64,000 nt of DNA from Microbotryum silenes-acaulis (taxonomy: Eukaryota > Basidiomycota > Microbotryomycetes > Microbotryales > Microbotryaceae), in assembly GCA_003665825.1 (NCBI GenBank), contig QPFY01000014.1, positions 186,001 to 250,000 on the forward strand, read 5' to 3'. Below, piece by piece: positions 55,308-64,000 of this stretch (positions within the stretch are counted from its first letter, which is position 1; every line of letters starts with the position of its first letter). The translations under genes and the position numbers were made by a program. Under the pieces are notes generated by a model, which was not told the DNA's origin, searched no databases, and was given only the letters and a program-made list of their open reading frames with translations.

Positions 55308-56592
55308 CCAGTAGGATTGAACATACATCAGGGAAAGGACTCGCATGATACAGCGGAGCCCTCCATCGCATTGATAATCTTCGCATCATTTCGTTCTTTC
55401 CCCCAGCTAATCACATTCATGTTTATAACATTTACGCCATCTCATTTTATCTTACCTGTCTGTAACTACCATGACGTCGATACCTCATACCTTGTCCGCA
55501 GAAACCGGTACTTTATTTCTTTGTCAGAGGTGGTGTCAAATATTACTACTTTACTCTTTACTCTAACTAGTTACTTTAACTAGTTAAAAAAAGTGTCGAT
55601 TCGCAACCCATGTACCTAAACTCGCTGTTTTTGGCTGTGTTGCGGCCCCGAGGGCCGTCTATAGTGAATTACCAGTGTACTATTGAGTCTCGGGATGCCG
55701 GGTTTCATGCCTGATACTGCAACTCGACTTGTTCCCGCTACCTGGACCGGACCGCGCTTCTACGAAAGAGTCGGTGAGTCTGCCGCACCTGACTGCAGTA
55801 TCGGCGTCCCGACCAAAAGCCATGTTGATATTTGACGTGGTGCGGAACTGTTGAGCGATATATGTAGTATTAAATGTATAGCAAGCGCGTGGGTTTGCAT
55901 GACACTTCTTCTACAGAGCTCAGGCGTGGGTCCCGCTGTCGTTGTCGTTGACGCGCGGGCGCAGGCGCGGCTTACGCTGCGCGATGCGCCGTCAGTCACG
56001 TGACGTGTTGTCTACATTGTGGCACCAGTTTTAGGGGCTCAACAACAACATGATCGAGGGGCTGTAGATTCTTTCCTTTTCTCTCCCTGCACTAGGGCGG
56101 AACGACGAAGCACGAATAACCGTCCGGGTTTCATTGCGCGAGTGTTTGAAGCCGACGACATTTTGGGCAACAAGCAACGGGCGATTGTCCTGCTGTTACG
56201 GCGATGAATGGATATTCGTTCCTTTGCTGACCTTCGTATTGTGTTCTTTTACATCTGCTCAATCCAATTCTCCTGCTATTTGAATTTCATCATCCCGTTA
56301 ATATCACGGGTTCCCACTGGTTTCTTTTCAACAAAAAACAAGACAGCTATCGTAGGTTTGTTCTGTCGACTACGGCCAAAAAAAAGTAGAGCCCTCCAAC
56401 AATAATATTTGCGAATAAGCAAGTCAAATATGGTGTTGTGATAAAGACACTATAGGAGAGTGTCAATCACGATGAACACTAACAGCACCTTCAAGTTCCC
56501 AACATTGTCGCCTACCCCGTGCTGCGATCCCGCACCCTATATCATTTTTGCATCACCTTCCTGCCATCACGCAGCGTCACATTTATTTTTCT
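55308..56592. other. Convergent intergenic region
   Basis: The DUF1769 gene (+) and the YTH gene (-) end towards each other here. AT-rich, with two AACTAGTT palindromes (about 55563-55585) and a perfect 10-bp palindrome GTCACGTGAC at 55995-56004. No gene recognised. Confidence 0.5.
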
Positions 56593-58918
56593 TCAGTGCC
56601 ACAAGCGCAGCAGCGCAAGCCCAGCGTTCGGTTCAATCTCGGTCCCGTCCCGACTGATCTTGACCTCCCTATTGTTGTTGAACGAATTGAGGATCGACCG
56701 GGTGCGCGTGAAGGGCAAGTGGCGCGTCGATAGCCACTGCACGGGGAAAGGCGTCCCTCCCTCGGCGACAATGATGACCTTGTCCGCTTCGGCCACGTGG
56801 AGGTTGGGATGCCGGCTCCCCGTCCGATCTCGAGGGGGGCTGAAGATGGGTCCGATCATGCGCGCGTAGCCCGCAAACCCGCCGCTTCGATTGGCGGAGA
56901 AAAACAAGAAGACACCCTCGAGCGAGGTGCGGAACGCCTGGTCGAGCACATCCTCGTTGTGGCCTTGCGTGCTCCAAAGTCCGGAGCGGATCGATTTTTC
57001 CAGGTGCTCGCTTTCTTTCGCTTTCAGCACAAAGAATCGCTGAGGGAGGCACATCAAACCGTGGTCAGTACAGTCATGCGAAATGGGTAGCGAGCTGAGT
57101 ACATACCTTGGGGAAGTATTCTGAAAAGAAGCTCGACGTCGTGGACGCGGTCGAATCACCCGACGAGTTGCCGGCTTCTTCGTCTAACGCGCGCGAGTCG
57201 TTCGTCGTCTGTACTCCCTTTTTGCCCAAGTCAAGTGCTTGCGCAGCGACGTACGACAGGTGCAATCCGGCTCCTCGTTGTGCACCCACCCCGGATTTGG
57301 CATCGTCCTCGCGCATCCTTCGCCGACAAACGAGGGGCTTGCATCGGCGGTCGTTGGAGCGCAGAGAGACTCCATTCGAACGCGTGATGGCTTGTTTCAT
57401 GAGAAACTCGGAGCTGTAGTTCACAAAAGCGCAGTTTGATCTAGGTACACGGGAGATGCGGAGATCAGCGCGGAAAATCTTTGCCCGCTCTGAACGAAAA
57501 GCGATGCCTCACCTGGCGATGAGGTGGATGCTCTCCACGCCGTAGAGGTCGGCAGCAGTGGCGGCCGACGCCCCACGCACGGCGAAAAAGTCCAGCAACT
57601 CGGCCTCGGTCGCATCAGAAGGAATATTGCCGCACCACATGGCCCAGGTACTTCGATCTGGCAGCCCCGAACGCAGCCGAGTCTCGCCCGGCCGCGAGGA
57701 CGCTGTGACCGACGGTGGCACGGGCGCGGTAACCGTAGCCGAATCGCTGTTCGACCTCGACAGGGATAGTGAAGGAAGTTGCTCATTCGACGATCGAAGA
57801 TGAAGCAGCTGTGGTGGTCCGGATATGGTCACCATCGCCGGAGACGCCGCGCGGGCGCCCGAGCGATCAGATCCGAGGTGCGCAGGCGAGGTCCCCAACG
57901 GCGCGCGGTACCACGAGCGAGGGAAAGGAGCATACGGTGAGGTCTCGTACGATTCCCGAGTCAGAGACAAGTCGTGTGGGCTTTGGCTTCGAGTGCTCCC
58001 ACCTTGGATCGCTTGAGTGGGCGGCAAAAGAGGCGCCGACCAGTCGGCCGGTCGAATTGGCGGTAGCGGCATATGATTTCCGGTAGCGGCGTGAGGAGGG
58101 GCCGACGGTGACCCACCTGCTCCGCTCCAGGGAGCTGACGAGGGTCGCAGATCTGAGTTACGCGCGAGCAGTGATGCGTTCGAGGAAGGGGCCAAGGAGG
58201 ATGCGTAAGCTGAGTGCTGGGAGCCGGCGGGAGCCGAAAAGGTCGAGTCGCCAAGTGGAACTGGGGAGAGCAGGTCGATTCGTGGGTAGTTCGAGAATGC
58301 ATAGGATGAGCGAATGGGCAGCGGGGGTGGGTCGGCGTGAGGAGTTGACGCAAGACTTGCTACCTGAGATGTGTACCTGCTTGCATTCCTGTCCTGTATC
58401 CTCGGAGCAAAAGCGGTCCTCGCCGAGGACAGGCGATTCGGACCATTCGAGGTCTCCGATGCCCAAGGGTCGAAGATCGAGGGCGCCGTTAGCGGAGGCG
58501 CTGTGGACGGAGGATGGTCCACAGCCACGCCAGAAGATGACGCAGATGAATCTCTCGAACCAAAGTCGTGGGAGCGTGCAGATCCTAGATCTGCAGACGC
58601 ATACGATCCTCGTGGCTGCTGAAGCGGCCGGGATGGGGTGGTGGAGCCGAGGCTTGGAAAACTTGGGGACCACTCGGAGTTGACTTCTGCTCCGGCTCTT
58701 CCTCGGAACGCACGCGATGAAGCGGCACCTCTGTCGAAGGGAGACCAAGGGAACGCATCCTGCCAAGGCTCGAGGTTACTGGCCGTGGTCGAAGGGGTGA
58801 ATCCGTTAGTGCTCACGTCGAAGGGTGCCGTCCGCACCGAGGTCGAATTCTCCGTTCCATCTGCCGGGTAGCGAGGGGTGCACGTCGTGTCGGCTGATCC
58901 TGGATGGGGATTGGTCAT
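56593..58918 (-). CDS. RRM and YTH domain RNA-binding protein
   Basis: RNA-binding protein of the YTH class, which in many members reads N6-methyladenosine. Exons: complement(join(56593..57039,57107..57440,57513..58918)), about 728 residues. A long Ser/Pro-rich N-terminus is followed by an RRM at about 425-510 (TWAMWCGNIPSDATEAELLD ... SNCAFVNYSSEFLMKQAI) and a C-terminal YTH domain at about 581-728. The YTH part has RFFVLKAKESEHLEKSIRSG, LWSTQGHNEDVLDQAFRT, LEGVFLFFSANRSGGFAGYA, then FPVQWLSTRHLPFT and REVKISRDGTEIEPNAG, closest in style to YTHDC1. The first cage Trp (LWST) is present. The second cage Trp, usual in the segment between YARM and the VQW strand, is not seen. The start is the ATG at 58918. 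Confidence 0.9.
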
Positions 58919-60486
58919 TCAATCCGCGGCGGGGGCGTTCGCGGCTCCTGGATCGTGTAGAGTTATAGGATGATTGTAGTTACGTGTGCTGCCTAGGTAA
59001 CGAGAATCGGGTGGGTGTGCGCTTGTTCTCTGGGGCGCAATCGAGCGTCGACGACAGATGGGAAGTCGGTCGAGGGGGGGACGCCAGCGTTTGCGCACAG
59101 AGAGGGGGCAACAAAAGGCTCTACCACGGTCGAGCACGATCAGAAGCACGCGCAGGAGTGACAGTAGACGAGGGGAGGTGGTGAGATAGATTTCGCCAAG
59201 ACGCAGGCCCAGCGTTGCTACCGTCACAGACAACAGGGGTGCCGAGAGGGAAACGAGAACGCGAGAGCCTGGGTTTACGAGTTACAGATTGGGAGATCGG
59301 TCGCCGGGCCAGGGTCTTGCGGAGCTGGCAAGGAGGTCGGTGGCTGGAGTGAGGGTGGTTTTCTAGTGGATTGAGCAGCTCGTGTATCAGTCGAGTAGAC
59401 GGACAGAGTGCAGCGGTCGCAAGGGCGAATGGGTCACGACTCGAGAGCCCCCGTCGCAGGGCGCCTGCTGCTGGAAGGAATCTGGGCGCGCGATGACGTT
59501 GTAACTCGTGCTGATGCGTGGGGCCGGCGCAGGGCTGCAGAGGGCTGCTAGCAGGGCTGCAGGACCGTTAGCGGCCTTAGCCCTGCTGCATCAACGCCGC
59601 TGAGATCATTGCCAGATCTCTGGTGGGAGTATCAAGGTCGGGCGGTGCACGTTCACTCACCACAGGTTCACAGATGGAGTGGCAGGGGCTGCAGCCGATC
59701 ACTGAGGCTGCGCCCGAGAGTCGGCACTGCCAGGTAGACGGCGCACGACTTGTTTCGCGTCGATCTTGGCCGGCGGAGGCGGTGCAGATGCAGAGGTGGG
59801 ACCCTACAATCTCTGTAGCACTTTAGGTAGTGTCGAAACAGATCAGCTATTTGCGAGATTGGTGGAGCCTCCTTGTCAGCGAGTTCATCTGCGAGTGTCC
59901 AGCCGGAACCCCCAAGAGAGGCGCCATTCGAGTCGGCTCCGACGCTCTTCCGCTCGGATCTTGCTGTAGAGCCGCGGAACGCCGACGGGCAAATGGGCAA
60001 TTTGAATTCGTTGAACCCGATGCCGATTCTGGACCTTGTAGCAGCCCCCCGATCCGATAGAATTTTCGAGGCTCCTCCGTCGCTTTACCTCTATAAAGTA
60101 AAGCACCCGACCAAGTAAAGTTGCGGGTTGTGTGAGAGGTAGGTAGACATAACAGCCACCTAGTACTACCCTACCTACGGAACTCTGCCGAATGATAGCT
60201 GGGCCCAGATCGCTGTCAGCGCGGAACCACTGTGGCTCGCTGTAGACGCCACTTGGTGTTGCACTCTGAGTGAACTTGGTCCCTGCAAACTGTTGGTGAA
60301 GCTAGCGCTCCCATTGCCTCCAAACGGAGGGCTCAGGGCGGGCTGGTCGATGCCCTGTCTGTTTGGGACCCCTATTCGGCCGGTGAGACACCTAGCTCCG
60401 CTGCCCAAAACGTGATTTTACTCTGTCGCACTATGAGGATCGACCTACCGGTCCTCCTTGAACCTATTGCAATAAGCGAAACCCCC

Positions 60487-60506
60487 GCCCCCCCCCCCCC
60501 CCCCCG
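60487..60506. repeat. Poly-C tract
   Basis: About 18 consecutive C residues; length in such tracts is prone to sequencing error. Confidence 0.85.
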
Positions 60507-60785
60507 GACCACCCGGCGGGAAGGGATGCCTGCTGCTGCGAGGTACGTGCAGGGTGGGAGGCCCGAGCGGCCTCGCACGCACATGACCAAGGACTGAATC
60601 TGGCCGAAACCCGGCTGACCGAATATTGGACATCAATATTAGCCGGTTTCCCCCTTTTGTGTAGTTCAGTCTCGGTCCTCTCTTTCTCTGAGAACAACAC
60701 ATTCGGAATCAATCCCTGAAACAACGTACACAGTCAATACCATTTCGAATACGACGAGCGATCGGCCCAGTACTCGCGATCCCTC

Positions 60786-60806
60786 TGTAAGGCCACCGGC
60801 CTTACA
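60786..60806. repeat. Perfect 9-bp hairpin
   Basis: TGTAAGGCC, loop ACC, GGCCTTACA. Intergenic, no flanking T-run, role unknown. Confidence 0.75.
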
Positions 60807-62465
60807 CAGGGCCCGGCCGGGTACAAGGGCTTTTCTCCATGAATCTGTGTCCCATATCGAAACGCATCATTCGTATCCTCGTTTTGAGTGCTCCATAAGA
60901 AAATTGCGCCGCGGGCCATGGGTGCGCACTAAATCTAGGGGCTAAGCGTCACCATGTCACCACGCACCGGCTGAAGTTGCGCAGCCCCCGAGAACTTCGC
61001 GTCGTCTATCATCACGATGTTTGCAGCTAGATTTGGTTACCGGTACAGTCAATGCAAACCTTGATATGCTATAATGGAAACCACTCAGTCTGAAGCCAGC
61101 AATCTGTTCGATTCTCACCTTCTGTGCAACCACCTTTATCGCTTGACCATTGCTCGGAGGCGATGGAAAGTCGCCTGGAGTTCATTGCAAGTGTAGGCGA
61201 GATATTTACGAGGCAGAAACACTGTAGTAGGCGCAAAGATCCTGCTCAATTCGTCATTGGCTTCAATACCGGAAGGCATGATGTGGGGTGGGAATTATGA
61301 CGCCGAACGGTTTGCACGTGCGAGCCGTACCGCCACACTGAGCGGGTCCTACCAGCCACGGGCGTCGTCCTCCTGTCGAGGCTGCTTGCTACCCGGCCAG
61401 CCTAGTGCGCTGATAGGGTGTCCCATCATCCACTCCACGCTGCCATTAACTCGAGTGACCCCAACAAGTCTGCTTGCTGCCTTCTATAGTAGAAGATGAC
61501 ATCAGGTATCAGGTAAGTTGATCCTTCACCGGTCGCCAGCCATTGGTCCAACGAGTGCGGCACTAGTCGGAAGGAAGAAATCGACGAAATCGTGAGTTTG
61601 GGAGTTGCGCCGAGACCGCGACACGGGCCGGCTCCGCCGCTCCGATCGCCCCCTACGTCATTTTCGTCATTTTCGACTTTGCAGCCTGTAGGACATACTG
61701 CACTGCCTACTATTCCATCGCTGGCCACCCAGTGTGGCTATTCTACACCTTGACTCATGAGTCGCATCGCCTTTCAATGATAGCCCATGACCAATCAAAC
61801 GCCTACACCAGATGGTGCGGTGGACAGGAAAAATCTTGCTTGAAGTATGGAGCTGCTGGAAGAGCCGACGTTGACCAGACCAGTCAGTCGGAACAGTTAG
61901 GAGGGCGTCCATCTGTGCAGAAAGCATGGTGCTTAAAATGGGTGCCTCAAGCTGGCGTCGGTGACGCTCCGCGATTCGTCCTTACCCTACCACTTGATAC
62001 CCCCTTCAGTCCACTCGACCTGAGAGCCTCTTGGCGTGCAATAGCTCGAGGCGCTACTAGCTGCTTCAGAGCGTTGTAGTCGTCCAAACGTCGATATCAG
62101 CCAAGGACGGAGTTAATTCTTGATCCTCGGCGCGGGTGGGGGCCAACTTGCGACTGCAGACGACAACCGAGCGTACAAGACGACTCGGACTCCGACTATA
62201 CTTTCGCGACACGACTCGAGACCCACAGCGCTGGAGCAAGACAGTACCTCCCTCGCTTCGCTTGGAGGAGCGTCGTGGCGTGGCACACGATGCAAGCCCC
62301 TTCCCCCAGTTGTGGTAAGCCATACCTTGCCCCCCTCCCAAGCCTGCGGTGGGTCTCAGCCTCACCGGTGCTTTCCGGCCGCCAAAAACTAATTGATCGC
62401 GGCGATATGACTGGCGCCGCTGACGCTCTGAAGGCTTGGCGCTGACCTTGCTCCATGAACGAAAC

Positions 62466-62501
62466 CCCACCCCCCCCCCCACCCCCCCCCCCCCCCCCCC
62501 A
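62466..62501. repeat. Interrupted poly-C tract
   Basis: Runs of C broken by single A residues, immediately upstream of the last gene. Confidence 0.85.
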
Positions 62502-62621
62502 CGTCCTCTACAGCACTGGCCACGGAGCTGAATACGATCTGCACCCGATTTGGCCAGATCCTATCGAGGACAAGTCAGAGTGAGTTAAAAGTCGGTGCTC
62601 TGCTCGCCCGGCCCCTGTGCC

Positions 62622-62659
62622 CCCGCGAGTGCAGCAGTTGGGGTTGCTGCACTCGCGGG
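62622..62659. repeat. Perfect 15-bp inverted repeat
   Basis: CCCGCGAGTGCAGCA (62622-62636) and TGCTGCACTCGCGGG (62645-62659), separated by 8 nt. It lies just upstream of the clearly coding part of the last gene and could form a stable RNA hairpin if transcribed. Confidence 0.88.
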
Positions 62660-62823
62660 CGGCCTTCGCGGTGACTGGCACTTTCTGTCGCCGCCGTGAG
62701 CCGCGATCTCCGGCATTCGAAGCCGACTGCGGAGAACCCGATCGAGCTGACGAACAGTTTATATTGCGACGATATGTGGTTTGTGGTTTTGTTCCGAGTG
62801 GTGCAGTTGCTGCAATCGCCGGC

Positions 62824-64000
62824 GTGTCCTTTTACTCGCAAGTGCAACAGGAGCTGTCGCAGCAGTCGATTCAGTCACTGCTCGTCGAGGAGGCACCCGT
62901 CATCGACTCGTCGTCGGCCAGGTCGATCAAGCATGAGCTCAGGTCCCATCATGAGCTCAATGACGACCTCCCTACATCGGCGAATGAGCTTCAACGGTTT
63001 TGGAAGCGGACAATGGAGGACTGGATCGCCCAGCAGCTGCAGGCGCGAGGCGATGGTCCAGCAACGTCCGCCGTATCGCCAACGAACTTTACCGATTCGT
63101 CGATGCAGCCCACAAACGACTCGAAACCGCAACTTTTGCTCGACCCGAGTAACAATGTTACGCCAGGCTCCTCTTTGCTGTCGCCGCATCCCATGGATCC
63201 GTTGAATCTCGGATTTTCTGGCACGGCAACTCCACCCTTTTCCCCTTACGCCTCGCCGAGTCCTCATCGAGCCATGAGCGCAAGTCCGATACCGGGCAGT
63301 GCTCCGCTTTCACCCTTCATGCCTAGTACGTCCATCTCGCACAGAGTCCTCTCGCGCGAGCCAACTGATTCCTTGGACCCCTCGCTGACCATAATCGGTG
63401 GTGCTTCAACGTCCCCCACAGTTAGCCCCTTCGTTCTGCAACCTTCGCCCTTTCTTTCCCCTTTCCAATTTGCCAGCTATTATGCTGCCCCGATGGTCCT
63501 GGTTCCCTCACAGGGCCTGGCTATGCCTATGCCCAGCTCCTCGGGCTCAACTACCCCACTCGCCACCCAATTCGGCAGCCTGGAAGTCGAAGAGTCGCAC
63601 CCCTGGAGCTCGGGGAACATCGGCTATGAAACGAACCATAACGCCACGACGATGACACCGATGGTGCAGCCCCCGACCCCGACCCCCTTCGACAACTCTG
63701 CTAGTACGCCCGATCATTCCGAGTCTCCCGGCGCCAGGCGTTTGTCCTCATCGTCCCTCCCGAGACTCGTCACTACGGACCTCTCCCCGTCCACGGGCTA
63801 CACGCAGTCCCCGACCATCAACATCTCTCGCTCGCCGACCCCGGACCCGTCCTCACTCGATGATTCAGGTCACTCGAGGACACGGTCGCTCTCGGTCTCA
63901 GAGTCGCCGAATCCAGGTGGCCGCGTCAGTCACCATCGACGGCTCTCGAGCGGATCCGTGCGCTACCACCCCTTCCCGACACCGCCTCGGGGGGACTCGA
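62824..64000 (+). CDS. Unidentified Ser/Pro-rich protein, 5' part (cut by window edge)
   Basis: A frame open from 62584 to the right edge, with strong coding bias from about 62850 (C or G at most third positions). The translated start region has QVQQELSQQSIQSLLVEEAP and, further on, ANELQRFWKRTMEDWIAQQL, which looks helical. Then follows a long Ser/Pro/Thr-rich disordered part with repeated SP/TP motifs (FSPYASPSPHRAMSASPIPG, INISRSPTPDPSSLDD). The true start was not found: the first in-frame ATG is at 63013, but coding bias begins earlier, so an upstream exon is likely, with possible acceptors after the AGs near 62842-62850. Long Ser/Pro-rich N-termini are common in fungal transcription factors and signalling proteins, but no DNA-binding domain is visible here. 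Confidence 0.65.
   Translation, partial: MSFYSQVQQELSQQSIQSLLVEEAPVIDSSSARSIKHELRSHHELNDDLPTSANELQRFWKRTMEDWIAQQLQARGDGPATSAVSPTNFTDSSMQPTNDSKPQLLLDPSNNVTPGSSLLSPHPMDPLNLGFSGTATPPFSPYASPSPHRAMSASPIPGSAPLSPFMPSTSISHRVLSREPTDSLDPSLTIIGGASTSPTVSPFVLQPSPFLSPFQFASYYAAPMVLVPSQGLAMPMPSSSGSTTPLATQFGSLEVEESHPWSSGNIGYETNHNATTMTPMVQPPTPTPFDNSASTPDHSESPGARRLSSSSLPRLVTTDLSPSTGYTQSPTINISRSPTPDPSSLDDSGHSRTRSLSVSESPNPGGRVSHHRRLSSGSVRYHPFPTPPRGDS

Larger units (their letters stand above)
58919..62583. other. Long intergenic region with poly-C tracts and hairpins
   Basis: About 3.7 kb with no supported gene. Contains the YTH gene promoter at its left end, two poly-C tracts (about 60487-60506 and 62466-62501) and a perfect 9-bp hairpin at 60786-60806. 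A 61-codon minus-strand frame at 60734-60919 was inspected but not recognised. Confidence 0.5.

Noticed and set aside
60734..60919. 61-codon minus-strand frame starting MARGAIFLWSTQNEDTND
   Set aside because: The composition looks protein-like, but I recognise no family, and the perfect hairpin inside it argues against a conserved coding exon.

Overview
This window looks like the nuclear genome of a basidiomycete fungus. The supporting signs are genes split by many short (about 55-100 nt) GT-AG introns, a GC-rich coding bias, and a typical fungal gene set: AUR1, an ENA-type Na+/K+ pump, Medusa, an HMG-box regulator and an RRM-YTH protein. The mix of Copia, Helitron and DIRS-like elements between housekeeping genes suggests Pucciniomycotina, for example a Microbotryum- or Rhodotorula-like fungus. 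That placement is inference. No bacterial, CRISPR or organelle features were seen.

Layout. 1-1253 (-): 5' part of a questin-oxidase-like gene, cut by the window edge. 2135-5167 (-): AP-3 adaptor beta subunit. 5845-10507 (-): ENA-type P-type ATPase with 14 exons, including a 17-nt microexon. 12505-13465 (+): phosphoglycerate-mutase-like phosphatase. 14132-16102 (+): inositol phosphorylceramide synthase. 16545-18614 (-): HMG-box transcription factor. 18.6-32.2 kb is an 'accessory' block with no intact host gene. It holds two miniature Helitrons in tandem, a 684-bp inverted-repeat element, a decayed DIRS-like retroelement, a retropepsin-like relic and a nearly intact Copia element (LTRs 24904-25190 and 29662-29948, TSD CATCC). 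32200-35677 (+): Medusa-type developmental regulator. 39488-43062 (+): formin-like GBD/FH3 protein whose start codon is split by an intron. 43307-46996 (-): SQS1-like R3H/G-patch protein. 47801-49367 (+): quinone oxidoreductase. 49654-52265: an internally deleted Helitron with both termini recognisable. 53470-55307 (+): DUF1769 protein. 56593-58918 (-): RRM-YTH protein. 62.6 kb to the end (+): 5' part of an unidentified Ser/Pro-rich protein.

The host genes do not form a pathway cluster. They are ordinary scattered eukaryotic genes for vesicle transport, ion homeostasis, sphingolipid synthesis, transcription, RNA processing and redox. The most distinctive content is the mobile DNA. The 49.7-kb Helitron and the two miniature elements at 20.5-20.9 kb share their 5' terminal sequence and the same 12-nt spacing between the 3' hairpin and the CTAG end, so one Helitron family with autonomous-derived and miniature members can be recognised inside this window. 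The second miniature copy inserted exactly at the A/T junction left by the first. The Copia element appears primed by the anticodon arm of initiator tRNA-Met, and its gag ATG lies inside the primer-binding site.

Exon coordinates were read by eye from splice signals, reading-frame continuity and family resemblance. No alignment or transcript data were available.
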